The position numbers and the translations under genes are program-made. The notes below the pieces were generated by a model that ran no database searches, was not told where the DNA came from, and saw only the letters and a program-made list of their open reading frames with translations. DNA of 64,000 nt from JADZAI01 sp964390465 (GTDB taxonomy: Bacteria; Pseudomonadota; Alphaproteobacteria; Micropepsales; Micropepsaceae). This document shows, piece by piece, positions 51,394 to 59,538 of the stretch (positions are counted from its first letter, which is position 1; each line of letters opens with the position of its first letter). The stretch spans positions 124,001 through 188,000 of the forward strand of contig CAYMIJ010000001.1 in assembly GCA_964390465.1 (NCBI GenBank), in the 5' to 3' direction.

Positions 51394-52113
51394 ATGCTCA
51401 CGCGGAAACAATACGAACTGCTGATGTTCATCCACGAACGCATCCGCGAATCTGGCGTGCCGCCTTCGTTTGATGAAATGAAGGAAGCGCTCGACCTCAA
51501 GTCGAAGTCAGGCATTCACCGCCTCATCACTGCCTTGGTGGAGCGCGGCTTTATCCACAGGCTTGAGCATCGCGCGCGCGCCCTCGAAGTCATCAAGATG
51601 CCCGAAAATACGGTCATGTCGCAACGCATGAAGCCGGCGGGTTTTGCCCCCACTCTGGTGGAGGACACCGGCAAGGCCCTGCGTGGCGCACCCAAACCTG
51701 CGGTCGCCGCAGCCATGCAGGCTGCGGTGGCAAACGCCTCCATCCCCCTGGTTGGCAAGATCGCGGCCGGTGTGCCGATCGAGGCTCTGTCCAGCCGGAA
51801 CGAGGATGTCTCCGTCCCGCCCGACATGCTGGGCAGTGGCGAACATTACGCTCTGCTGGTGGAAGGCGACTCGATGATCCATGCCGGCATTCTGGATGGC
51901 GACACGGTTATCATCCGCCGCACGGAAACAGCCAGCAATGGCGACATCATTGTCGCGCTGGTGGATGATGCCGAGGCGACACTGAAACGCTTCCGCCGCA
52001 AGGGTGACACCATCGCCCTGGAAGCCGCCAATCCGGCTTATGAAACGCGTATCTATGGGTCAGATCGGGTGAAGGTTCAGGGTCGTCTTGTCGGCCTGAT
52101 GCGGCATTATTGA
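51394..52113 (+). CDS. lexA: LexA, SOS-response repressor
   Basis: 239 residues. A winged-helix DNA-binding domain (LTRKQYELLMFIHERIRESGVPPSFDEMK) is followed by a linker and a peptidase domain. The self-cleavage site is Ala125-Gly126 in IAAGVPIE. The catalytic pair is Ser160 (EGDSMIHAG) and Lys198 (EATLKRF). It controls DNA-damage genes. The start ATG is 43 bp after the box described above, which makes it autoregulated. Confidence 0.97.
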   Translation: MLTRKQYELLMFIHERIRESGVPPSFDEMKEALDLKSKSGIHRLITALVERGFIHRLEHRARALEVIKMPENTVMSQRMKPAGFAPTLVEDTGKALRGAPKPAVAAAMQAAVANASIPLVGKIAAGVPIEALSSRNEDVSVPPDMLGSGEHYALLVEGDSMIHAGILDGDTVIIRRTETASNGDIIVALVDDAEATLKRFRRKGDTIALEAANPAYETRIYGSDRVKVQGRLVGLMRHY

Positions 52114-52132
52114 TGCCAGCCAGAGCCTTCCC

Positions 52133-52585
52133 TCAACGCTGACGCCCTTTCAGCGCTGGTGGAGGCCAGTCTGCACCCAGAAACGCCTCAAGCCCTGTGC
52201 TGGCCCGCAGGATGTCAGCCAGTGTGTAGCGGTCCAGAACGGCGACGAATGCCGCGACGGCCTCGTATAGCGGCTTGGGGAGTTTGCATGCTGGCGCAAT
52301 CTCGCAGCCGACGCAGTCGATAATCTTCATGTCGGGCTCGGTATGCCGCACGACATCGCCAAGCCTTATCTCTTTCGGCTTGCGCGCCAGCCGGACTCCC
52401 CCTGCGCGGCCGCGCACAGAAACCAGATATCCACCCTTGACCAGGTGGTGCACCACCTTCACCAGATGGTTGCGCGAAATGGCATACCGCTCCGCCATAT
52501 CCGAAACGGAGGCGACACGCCCCTCCTCTACCCCCAGATAGAAGAGAACACGCATCGCATAGTCAGTGTGGCGTGTCAGGCGCAT
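52133..52585 (-). CDS. nsrR: NsrR, nitric-oxide-sensing Rrf2 repressor
   Basis: 150 residues of the Rrf2 family. The DNA-binding part is AERYAISRNHLVKVVHHLVKGGYL. The Fe-S ligands Cys91, Cys94 and Cys100 (CVGCEIAPAC) have the spacing of NsrR. NO destroys the cluster and releases the promoter. The gene diverges from the haemoglobin-norB operon across 105 bp that hold a strong palindrome, fitting control of that operon. Confidence 0.9.
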   Translation of the reverse strand: MRLTRHTDYAMRVLFYLGVEEGRVASVSDMAERYAISRNHLVKVVHHLVKGGYLVSVRGRAGGVRLARKPKEIRLGDVVRHTEPDMKIIDCVGCEIAPACKLPKPLYEAVAAFVAVLDRYTLADILRASTGLEAFLGADWPPPALKGRQR

Positions 52586-52624
52586 CGGCTTTCCTCAGAA
52601 CTTCCCCATAGCATGTCGTCACAA

Positions 52625-52672
52625 TTCACTTGCCTGCTCACATGACATAAAATACATGTATTTTGAATACAT
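52625..52672 (+). promoter_or_regulatory. Promoter and NsrR operator for the NO-detoxification operon
   Basis: A -35 TTCACT (52625-52630) and a -10 TAAAAT (52648-52653) are 17 bp apart. The palindrome ATGTATT-TTG-AATACAT (52656-52672) is a perfect 7-3-7 repeat just after the -10, where a bound repressor would block transcription. It closely resembles the NsrR consensus known in other proteobacteria (ATGYATTT-type half sites). Confidence 0.85.
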
Positions 52673-52690
52673 CTTTATGGGTACCATTCC

Positions 52691-53131
52691 ATGCGGGCGT
52701 CCGATGCCCTGACCGAGGAGATGCTGGGTGCTCTCGTGCCTGCCTTCTACGCACGGGTGCGCAGGGATGAAATCCTTGGCCCGGTATTCAACGGCGCGGT
52801 GGATGACTGGAATGCCCATCACAGCACTCTGGTTGATTTCTGGTCATCCGTGACGCGTGCGAGCGGTCGCTACAAGGGTAACCCCATGGGTGCCCATCTA
52901 AAGCATGCAGGTCGTATAACCGAGGACATGTTCGATCGTTGGCTGGGTCTGTGGTGCGAGGTCACTTCAGAGCTCCTGCCGTCAGGGTCGGCAAGCCAGA
53001 TACAGCAGAAAGCGCGCAACATAGCCGACAGTCTGAAAATGGCCCTGTTCTACCGGCCAGACCAGGTCAGCGGCGTGCGACAGATCAGACAGGTTGAGGG
53101 CGGCACAGCCGCAAGAGGGGAAGAACAATGA
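52691..53131 (+). CDS. Truncated haemoglobin, group III
   Basis: 146 residues. LVPAFYARVRRDEILGPVFNGAV is the family start (FYxxVxxDxxLGPxF), LVDFWSSVTRAS and GAHLKHAGRI hold the haem pocket with the proximal His, and FDRWLGLW carries the conserved Trp. Group III truncated haemoglobins bind O2 or NO and are linked to NO detoxification. It is the first gene under the NsrR operator and overlaps norB by 4 bp. Confidence 0.87.
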   Translation: MRASDALTEEMLGALVPAFYARVRRDEILGPVFNGAVDDWNAHHSTLVDFWSSVTRASGRYKGNPMGAHLKHAGRITEDMFDRWLGLWCEVTSELLPSGSASQIQQKARNIADSLKMALFYRPDQVSGVRQIRQVEGGTAARGEEQ

Positions 53132-55398
53132 GTGTAACAGGAAGGCTTTGGGCTGGGTTGATCACCCTGCTCGTCGTCACTTTTGGAGTCATGTTGTGGC
53201 TTGGCGCTGACTTGATGCAGACCAAGCCACCCATCCCGGAAAAGGTCGTCACGACCAGCGGCGAAACCGTCTACACGCGTGATGACATCATGACAGGCCA
53301 GCAGGTCTGGCAGAGCATTGGCGGCATGGAGCTCGGCTCCATCTGGGGGCACGGTGCGTTGGTCGCTCCGGATTGGTCTGCCGACTGGCTGCACCGCGAA
53401 CTTGTGGCTCAGCTCGATGCGCGTGCCGGGGGGCCTGGCGCGTTTGACAAACTGCCTGATCCACAAAAGGCCGCCCTTCAAGCGGAAATGAAGGCAGCGT
53501 TCCGAGCAAACAGCTATGACAGCACGTCTGGCACGCTCACGATCTCGCCTGAACGCGCGGCCGCCATAGCCGAAGTCGCAACACACTATGACACGGTGTT
53601 TTCAGACGATCCCGCAGGCAAAAGCCTTCGCGAGGCCTATGCCATGAAGGACGGCACCGTCCCCGACGCGGGGCATCGACATGCGCTTTCGGCCTTTTTC
53701 TTCTGGACTGCATGGTCGGCTGGAACGGAACGGCCCGGCACGAACGTGACCTATACCAACAATTGGCCGCATGAACCGCTCATCGGCAACGTCCCGACGC
53801 CCGGAACCTTCATGTGGTCGATGTTCTCGATCATGGCGCTCATTGCCGGAATCGGACTGCTCGTGTGGCACTACGCTGGATGGCATGTCCATGAACAACG
53901 TCATGCGCCACCGGCCAAAGACCCGCTGGCGGGCCTTGTGCTCACGCCATCCATGAAAGCGACGCAGAAATACTTCTGGGTCGTGATTGCGCTGATGCTG
54001 GTGCAGATCCTGCTGGGCGCGACCACGGCGCATTATCAGGTGGAAGGTCAGGAACTGTATGGCGTCAACCTGTCAAAATACCTCCCCTATTCGCTCACCC
54101 GAAGCTGGCACACACAGTTGGCGGTCCTGTGGATCGCCACCGCATGGCTTGGCACGGGGCTGTTCATAGCGCCTGCCATCTCAGGCCATGAACCGAAGTT
54201 CCAGCGTCTGGGCGTGAACATCCTGTGGATCTGCCTCATCATCATCGTTGTCGGCGCGTTTGCCGGTCAGTGGATGGCGGTGATGCAGAAAATGGGGCTG
54301 GCCGAAAACTTCTGGTTCGGCCACCAGGGCTGGGAATATGTGGATATAGGCCGGTTCTGGCAGATCTTCCTGTTCGCCGGGCTCCTCATCTGGCTGACGC
54401 TTGTGGGTCGCGCCCTGTGGCCGGCCCTGAAGCGCAGGGACGAGATGTCGTCAATCGTCGGGCTCCTGTTTCTGTCCACCATCGCGATTGGCCTTTTCTA
54501 TGGCGCAGGCCTGATGTGGGGCTCCAAGAGCCATATCTCGGAAGTCGAATACTGGCGTTGGTGGGTCGTCCATCTGTGGGTGGAAGGCTTCTTCGAGGTG
54601 TTCGCCGTTGCTGTCATCGCCTTCCTGTTCGTGAAGCTGGGGCTGCTGCGCGGCGAAACCGCCACGGTCAACGTGCTGTTCGCCACGATCGTTTATCTGG
54701 CTGGCGGCGTCATCGGCATGTTCCATCACCTCTATTTCGTTGGCACCACGACGGCTGGTGTGGCGCTTGGTGCCACATTCTCCGCTCTTGAGGTGGTGCC
54801 GCTTGCCCTGATCGGCCTTGAGGCGATGGAAACATGGCGGCACAGCCGCGCAACCCCGTGGATGGAACGCTACCGCTGGCCCATCATGTTCTTCCTGGGC
54901 GTGAGCTTCTGGAACCTCGTGGGTGCAGGCCTGTTTGGCTTCCTCATCAACACGCCGATAGCGCTTTATTACATGCAGGGTCTCAACCTGACACCGCTGC
55001 ACGGTCACACCGCTCTGTTCGGCGTGTATGGCATGCTGGGCATCGGACTGATGCTGTTCTGCCTGCGCAGCATGCGGCCACAGATGAAGTGGAACAGTGG
55101 CCTGCTGCGGGCCTCGTTCTGGACCTTCAATATAGGCCTGGCCCTGATGGCGTTGCTCACACTCTTGCCAATGGGCGTGATACAGCTTCAGGCGGCACTC
55201 GACACGGGTTACTGGTATGCGCGGTCAGCGGAGTTTACCAACAAGCCCATTTTCGATGTTCTGGTCTGGATGCGCATGCCGGGTGATCTCATCTTCGCTA
55301 CAGGCGCACTGTTGATAGCGTGGTTTGTCATGCGCCAATGGGTTTTCCCCACATACGAAGACCGCGCCTCGACTGCCGATCAGCATCCAGCTGAGTGA
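53128..55398 (+). CDS. norB: Quinol-dependent nitric oxide reductase (qNOR)
   Basis: 756 residues, the single-chain qNOR (NorZ) length. The N-terminal periplasmic domain (TRDDIMTGQQVWQSIGGMELGSIWGHGA) resembles NorC but lacks a haem-c CxxCH. Twelve or more membrane segments carry the haem and FeB histidines, including YKWWVVHLWVEG-like RWWVVHLWVEGFFEVF, GGVIGMFHHLYFVG and LHGHTALFGVYG. It reduces NO to N2O with electrons from quinol. It is co-translated with the haemoglobin. Confidence 0.95.
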   Translation: MSVTGRLWAGLITLLVVTFGVMLWLGADLMQTKPPIPEKVVTTSGETVYTRDDIMTGQQVWQSIGGMELGSIWGHGALVAPDWSADWLHRELVAQLDARAGGPGAFDKLPDPQKAALQAEMKAAFRANSYDSTSGTLTISPERAAAIAEVATHYDTVFSDDPAGKSLREAYAMKDGTVPDAGHRHALSAFFFWTAWSAGTERPGTNVTYTNNWPHEPLIGNVPTPGTFMWSMFSIMALIAGIGLLVWHYAGWHVHEQRHAPPAKDPLAGLVLTPSMKATQKYFWVVIALMLVQILLGATTAHYQVEGQELYGVNLSKYLPYSLTRSWHTQLAVLWIATAWLGTGLFIAPAISGHEPKFQRLGVNILWICLIIIVVGAFAGQWMAVMQKMGLAENFWFGHQGWEYVDIGRFWQIFLFAGLLIWLTLVGRALWPALKRRDEMSSIVGLLFLSTIAIGLFYGAGLMWGSKSHISEVEYWRWWVVHLWVEGFFEVFAVAVIAFLFVKLGLLRGETATVNVLFATIVYLAGGVIGMFHHLYFVGTTTAGVALGATFSALEVVPLALIGLEAMETWRHSRATPWMERYRWPIMFFLGVSFWNLVGAGLFGFLINTPIALYYMQGLNLTPLHGHTALFGVYGMLGIGLMLFCLRSMRPQMKWNSGLLRASFWTFNIGLALMALLTLLPMGVIQLQAALDTGYWYARSAEFTNKPIFDVLVWMRMPGDLIFATGALLIAWFVMRQWVFPTYEDRASTADQHPAE

Positions 55399-55413
55399 TC
55401 TGACAACGACTGC

Positions 55414-55443
55414 GAAACGGGGCGGATCATTCCGCCCCGTTTC
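55414..55443 (+). terminator. Hairpin after norB
   Basis: GAAACGGGGCGGA (55414-55426) pairs perfectly with TCCGCCCCGTTTC (55431-55443) across the loop TCAT. It starts 15 bp after the norB stop. The T-run after it is interrupted (CATTTC), but the 13-bp stem is strong; it probably ends most norB transcripts. Confidence 0.7.
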
Positions 55444-55457
55444 CATTTCAGGATCAT

Positions 55458-55850
55458 ATGATGCTTGAGCTCTACCCCGAAATCCACGCAGCCCATATCG
55501 GCTTCATCTGGGCCAGCGGCGCTCTCATGACGATGCGGGGTGCAATGATGCTGGCCGGATTTTCATGGCCCCGTCACTTTGCAATGCGCATTCTGGCAAT
55601 GACGATTGACACATGCATCATTACGGCAGCCGTGATGCTTCTTACCATCCTGCCAGGCGAGATGTTCGAGAACCACTGGCTGACAGTGAAACTGGGGTTT
55701 CTGGCGATCTATTTTGGCGCAGGATATATGGCGCTGCGTTCATCGGCATCGCCTGTGAACAGGGCATGCCTGCTCCTGTTGTCGCTCGGCAGCTATGCCA
55801 TGGCCTACGGGATCGCGCGCATGCACGATCCTCTGGGCTGGCTGGCCTAG
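55458..55850 (+). CDS. SirB2-family membrane protein
   Basis: 130 residues with four hydrophobic segments: IHAAHIGFIWASGALMTMRGAMML, the TIDTCIITAAVMLLTILPG segment, LTVKLGFLAIYFGAGYMALR and a last span ending at the C-terminus. These match SirB2/YchQ-like proteins. Their role is unclear; they often sit beside respiratory genes. The adjacent norB operon suggests a link to NO metabolism. Two in-frame ATGs (55458, 55461) start it. Confidence 0.82.
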   Translation: MMLELYPEIHAAHIGFIWASGALMTMRGAMMLAGFSWPRHFAMRILAMTIDTCIITAAVMLLTILPGEMFENHWLTVKLGFLAIYFGAGYMALRSSASPVNRACLLLLSLGSYAMAYGIARMHDPLGWLA

Positions 55851-55858
55851 AAAGGTGA

Positions 55859-56221
55859 TCAGGCGGCTTCGACCGAGATCACCTTGAACGTCATCATCTT
55901 GCCGGTGTGCTCGGTGACCGAGACATACTCCCCAACAGCCAGTCGATGACTGTCAAGCCTGAACAGAGGTTCGTCATCAGCGGCGCCTTTGGCATAGTCG
56001 AAATACCAGCCTTTAGGCCCATGCTTCAGGTGCCCACGCTCCTGAAAGGCGTTGGCAAAGTGGCGCACGGTGCATTTATCCTGCGCCTTCGCCCAGCCGG
56101 TCTGGTCCAGATGTCCATCGGCGGTCAACGGTGCGACCAGATCATAGCCGATGGCCGGGCTACCGTCGGGGTGCGCCGGGTCGCGGGCAAGTTCAAGATG
56201 GATGCGCTTCAAGCCAGACAT
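55859..56221 (-). CDS. Conserved-looking small protein, unknown function
   Basis: 120 residues from the ATG at 56221, which has GGAGG with ideal spacing; the open frame continues upstream but only as a shadow of the HD-domain gene. It is a basic, mainly beta protein: KRIHLELARDPAHPDGSPAIGYDLVAPL, then GWYFDYAKGAADDEPLFRLDSHRL and EYVSVTEHTGKMMTFKV. I know it only as a conserved type in alphaproteobacteria, with no assigned function. Confidence 0.82.
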   Translation of the reverse strand: MSGLKRIHLELARDPAHPDGSPAIGYDLVAPLTADGHLDQTGWAKAQDKCTVRHFANAFQERGHLKHGPKGWYFDYAKGAADDEPLFRLDSHRLAVGEYVSVTEHTGKMMTFKVISVEAA

Positions 56222-56357
56222 GAATCCTCCGCTGTGATCAGGGCACTCTCGCGCCGCCCCCTGCCCGCCGCCTTGCGCCGTGTCAAGGCGCGTCCCAAAC
56301 CGGTGATGCTTGCGCAAGGGCAGCGGTGCAGGCAAACAGGCACCGGATAAAAACTGC

Positions 56358-56954
56358 ATGACCTCACCAAGACCACAGGCGGGCGCCTGGCAGCGTATGT
56401 TGTCAGGGCGTCGGCTCAACCTGCTCGACCCGTCCCCGCTCGATATCGAAATCGAGGATATCGCGCATGGGCTCGCGCGCGTCGCCCGCTGGAACGGGCA
56501 GACGAAAGGCGCGCATGCCTTTTCCGTCGCCCAGCACTGCATGCTGGTGGAACGCATCTTCGTGCAGATGAAAGACAAGGCGACCAAAGCACAGCGCCTC
56601 GCCGCTCTGCTGCACGACGCGCCCGAATATGTGATTGGCGACCTGATCTCGCCGTTCAAGCGGGCTGTGGGCATCAACTACAAGGATCTTGAAAACCGGC
56701 TGATGGCAGCGATCCATATGCGCTTTGCGCTGCAACCGGTGCTGCCTGATGCGCTAACCCGCCTGATCAAGAAAGCTGACACGGCCGCCGCCTATTTCGA
56801 AGCCATCCATCTGGCGGGGTTCAGTGCAGCCGAGGCCAAGAAAACTTTTGACGAGCCGCGCAATATTCCCAACAAACGGCTTGATCCATGGGGGCCGGTT
56901 GAGGCCCAGCAGCGTTTTCTGAAACGGTTCAGTGAACTGGAAAGGCACGAATAG
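56358..56954 (+). CDS. HD-domain phosphohydrolase
   Basis: 198 residues from the ATG at 56358. The metal motifs are AHAFSVAQHCMLVERI with His60, LLHDAPEYVIGD with His86 and Asp87, and a later Asp in KKADTAAAYFEA. This matches YfbR/YfdR-like HD hydrolases that act on nucleotides. It is first in a run of four genes (HD, phosphatase, NrtR, hydrolase) that leads to nadABC, so a nucleotide-salvage role is plausible. Confidence 0.85.
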   Translation: MTSPRPQAGAWQRMLSGRRLNLLDPSPLDIEIEDIAHGLARVARWNGQTKGAHAFSVAQHCMLVERIFVQMKDKATKAQRLAALLHDAPEYVIGDLISPFKRAVGINYKDLENRLMAAIHMRFALQPVLPDALTRLIKKADTAAAYFEAIHLAGFSAAEAKKTFDEPRNIPNKRLDPWGPVEAQQRFLKRFSELERHE

Positions 56955-56957
56955 TTT

Positions 56958-57485
56958 ATGTCGCGCATTATGGTTGTCCCACTATCGCAGCTAGACATGG
57001 CGATCCGCTGGCAGCGCCCGTCACATGTGGTGAGCTTGCTGGCTGCAAAGCACATGATCCGTCACCACAAGGACATCGCAAAGAACAACCATTTGCGGAT
57101 TACCGTGGACGACATCGCGACCACAGTGCGCGGGCAGAAAGAGCCGAACGCCGAGCACGTGACCCAGATACTCAACTTCATCGGCAGCTGGGATCAGGGC
57201 GCTCCTTTGCTGATCCACTGCCTCGCCGGGATCAGTCGTTCAACAGCCGCAATGTATATGGCCCTGTGCAAGCTGAACCCTCAGCATAACGAGGTCGATA
57301 TTCTGAAACGGATGCGTGAACTGGCGCCTCATGTCGCACCGAACCGACTGCTGGTCGCGATTGCGGATGATCAGCTGGGGCGCGACGGGCGCATGGTTGA
57401 AGCGCTCGATGCCATTGGCCCGGCTGTTCTGGCCAAGGAAGGCTATAAGTTTGAACTCCCAGCCGATATGAACCGCACCGACTGA
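56958..57485 (+). CDS. Tyrosine/dual-specificity protein phosphatase
   Basis: 175 residues. The active-site loop is HCLAGISRSTA (CxxGxSR; Cys88 and Arg94) and the general acid is probably an Asp in DDIATT or GSWDQG. It resembles the DSP/PTP-like proteins of proteobacteria. It starts 3 bp after the HD gene, and the NrtR gene overlaps its stop by one base. The physiological substrate is unknown. Confidence 0.85.
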   Translation: MSRIMVVPLSQLDMAIRWQRPSHVVSLLAAKHMIRHHKDIAKNNHLRITVDDIATTVRGQKEPNAEHVTQILNFIGSWDQGAPLLIHCLAGISRSTAAMYMALCKLNPQHNEVDILKRMRELAPHVAPNRLLVAIADDQLGRDGRMVEALDAIGPAVLAKEGYKFELPADMNRTD

Positions 57486-58483
57486 TGGCTTTTTCCGTCA
57501 ACCTGCAAGCTGTCGTCATCGGGCTCAATGCCGCGATCGTGGCGCTGGTTGATGGTCATCCGCATGTTCTGGCTGTGCGCCATGTGGTGACTGGCGCAGC
57601 GCCCGGGGTGCGGCCTGAACGCGATGGACTGCCCTTCGGCCCCTTTGAACCGCTGGCGCATCGGACGCTGGATGCTGGCCTGCGTTCATGGGTGAAAGAT
57701 CAAACCGGCATAGAGATGGGCTATGTCGAACAGCTCTACACGTTCGGCGACCGGGGGCGGCATGAAGTCACCCTGGGTGAAGGGCCCCGCGTTGTTTCAG
57801 TGGGCTATCTGGCGCTGGTGCAAGCACTCACCACGATCAGCGCGCCCGATGCCACCTGGCGCAACTGGTACAACTTTTTTCCCTGGGAAGACTGGCGGAC
57901 AGAAAAGCCAGCGATGATCGACGCCATCATCCAGCCCAGCCTGAAAGCCTGGGCTGCCAGCGGAGGGGCGGCCCGCGATGCGCGCTGGGATCGCGCACGA
58001 CTGTGCTTCGGATTTGATGGTCTTCATTGGGATGAAGAAAAAACGCTGGAGCGCTACGAGCTGCTTTATGAAGCGGGGCTGGTGGCGGAAGCACGCAACG
58101 ATGGGCGCACCCTGCCCGCGCGTGACAAAGCACCCGTCGCTCTCGGCACGCCTATGATCTTCGATCACCGGCGCATTCTGGCCACCGCCATCGGGCGCCT
58201 GCGCGGTAAGCTGAAATATCGGCCTGTTGTTTTTGAGCTGATGCCCGCCGAGTTCACCCTGCTGGAGATGCAGCGCACGGTGGAAGCCATCACCGGCGCG
58301 CAGGTGCACAAGCAGAACTTCCGCCGACTTGTTGAAACATCAGGGCTTGTGGAGGGCACTGGCCGCATGTCCGCGACAGCCAAGGGGCGTCCGGCTGAAA
58401 AGTTCCGCTTCCGGCGCGAAGTGCTGCGCGAACGCCCTGCACCAGGCGTTAAACTCACCGCATCACGCGGCGGAAAATCATGA
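57485..58483 (+). CDS. nrtR: NrtR-like regulator of NAD metabolism (Nudix plus winged helix)
   Basis: 332 residues. An N-terminal Nudix-like domain (VVIGLNAAIVALVDGHPHVLAVRH) carries no catalytic REx2EExGU box, and a C-terminal winged helix (YRPVVFELMPAEFTLLEMQRTVEAITG, then NFRRLVETSGLVEGTG) is typical of NrtR. NrtR proteins sense ADP-ribose and control NAD genes. Here nadABC lies one gene downstream, with two palindromes before nadA. It overlaps the hydrolase gene by 4 bp. Confidence 0.85.
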   Translation: MAFSVNLQAVVIGLNAAIVALVDGHPHVLAVRHVVTGAAPGVRPERDGLPFGPFEPLAHRTLDAGLRSWVKDQTGIEMGYVEQLYTFGDRGRHEVTLGEGPRVVSVGYLALVQALTTISAPDATWRNWYNFFPWEDWRTEKPAMIDAIIQPSLKAWAASGGAARDARWDRARLCFGFDGLHWDEEKTLERYELLYEAGLVAEARNDGRTLPARDKAPVALGTPMIFDHRRILATAIGRLRGKLKYRPVVFELMPAEFTLLEMQRTVEAITGAQVHKQNFRRLVETSGLVEGTGRMSATAKGRPAEKFRFRREVLRERPAPGVKLTASRGGKS

Positions 58484-59436
58484 AACTCACCTCCGTTGTG
58501 TTGGCCGCATTGGGCATCTTATGGCCGCTCACGGCAGCGTCCGAAGAAAGCCAGCGCGCCTTCACCGAAACTGAAGTCACCATTGGTGAAGGCGACGGAC
58601 GCCTCTTTGGCACGATGCTGATTCCCGTCGGCGAAGCGCTGGACATGGTGGTGATCGAGCCCGGCTCTGGCCCAACCGACCGTAATGGCAATCAGGCGGG
58701 CATGAAGAATGACTCGCTCAAGATGATTGCTGAAGCGCTGGGTGACGCGGGCATCGCGACCATCCGCATCGACAAGCGCGGCATCGCCAAAAGTGCCAAG
58801 GCGATGACCCGCGAAGATGACATCACCTTGGATATCATTGTGGAGGATTTCAAAAACTGGGCGGCCTTCGCCAAATCGCAACCCGGCGTGAAGCGCGTTT
58901 TCCTGCTGGGTCATTCCGAAGGCGCTTTGGTTGCCGCGATTGCCGGACAATCGCCCGATATCGCAGGTGTCATCTCCGTTTCCGGCGCGGGTATTCGCGC
59001 TTCCGATATCCTGCGACGTCAGATCGCCGCAGCCAATCCAGTCGCTCTGCCACTGATTGACCCAATCCTGAAAAAACTGGAAGCGGGTGAGCTGGTGCCC
59101 GATGTCATGCCCGCGCTGGCGACCTTGTTTCGCCCGAGCGTGCAGCCTTACCTCATCTCATGGTTCAAATATGATCCGGCGGTTGAGATCGCAAAGGTAC
59201 CCGGCAAAGTCGCCATTCTACAGGGCACGACCGACATTCAGGTTCTGGTTGAAGATGCCGAAAAGCTGCACGCCGCCAAGCCGGATGCGGCCTATACGAT
59301 CATTGAGGGCATGAACCACGTTCTGAAAATCGCACCCGCTGATGGCACCGAAAACGCCAAAGCCTATAACGACCCGTCTTTGCCACTGGCAGCGGGTTTC
59401 ATGGACGCCATTCTGGGCTTCATCAAAGGGGCTTGA
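58480..59436 (+). CDS. Secreted alpha/beta hydrolase
   Basis: 318 residues with a signal peptide (MKLTSVVLAALGILWPLTAASEE). The nucleophile elbow is GHSEGA with a Ser, the acid is probably in GTTDIQVLVED and the His in EGMNHVLKI. A second conserved start is MVVIEPGSGPTDRNGN. It resembles esterases of the YheT/dienelactone type. Its place in the NrtR operon is unexplained. The hairpin after it probably ends this operon. Confidence 0.83.
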   Translation: MKLTSVVLAALGILWPLTAASEESQRAFTETEVTIGEGDGRLFGTMLIPVGEALDMVVIEPGSGPTDRNGNQAGMKNDSLKMIAEALGDAGIATIRIDKRGIAKSAKAMTREDDITLDIIVEDFKNWAAFAKSQPGVKRVFLLGHSEGALVAAIAGQSPDIAGVISVSGAGIRASDILRRQIAAANPVALPLIDPILKKLEAGELVPDVMPALATLFRPSVQPYLISWFKYDPAVEIAKVPGKVAILQGTTDIQVLVEDAEKLHAAKPDAAYTIIEGMNHVLKIAPADGTENAKAYNDPSLPLAAGFMDAILGFIKGA

Positions 59437-59442
59437 AGTTTT

Positions 59443-59461
59443 TATACTCAATGTTAGCATA
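59443..59461. promoter_or_regulatory. Upstream nadA operator copy (probable NrtR site)
   Basis: TATACT-N7-AGCATA, within a longer TTTAT...ATAAA frame (59441-59463). It shares the pattern TATRCT-N7-AGCATA with 59505-59525. TATACT is also a good -10 box, and TTGAAG (59433-59438) with TAGCAT (59455-59460) is another possible -35/-10 pair, so the site lies on a promoter. Assignment to NrtR is by context. Confidence 0.6.
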
Positions 59462-59468
59462 AAGGAGT

Positions 59469-59495
59469 GAGGCGGCTCATCAGCCGCCTCCTTTT
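59469..59495 (+). terminator. Intrinsic terminator or leader hairpin before nadA
   Basis: GAGGCGGCT (59469-59477) pairs perfectly with AGCCGCCTC (59482-59490) across the loop CATC and is followed by CTTTT. It lies between the two operator copies. It either ends the NrtR-hydrolase transcript or, if the promoter at 59433-59460 is used, is a leader hairpin of nadA. Confidence 0.7.
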
Positions 59496-59504
59496 CGGCC
59501 CACA

Positions 59505-59525
59505 ATATGCTCTGACTGAGCATAT
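59505..59525. promoter_or_regulatory. Downstream nadA operator copy (probable NrtR site)
   Basis: ATATGCTC-TGACT-GAGCATAT is a perfect 8-5-8 palindrome of 21 bp. It ends 2 bases before the nadA Shine-Dalgarno (AGGAG at 59527). A repressor bound here would block transcription of nadABC. It shares TATRCT-N7-AGCATA with the upstream copy. Confidence 0.75.
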
Positions 59526-59538
59526 CAGGAGAATGGTC

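Noticed and set aside
55859..56677. 272-residue version of the small unknown gene
   Set aside because: The upstream 150 residues are antisense to the HD-domain gene; GGAGG before the ATG at 56221 decides the start.
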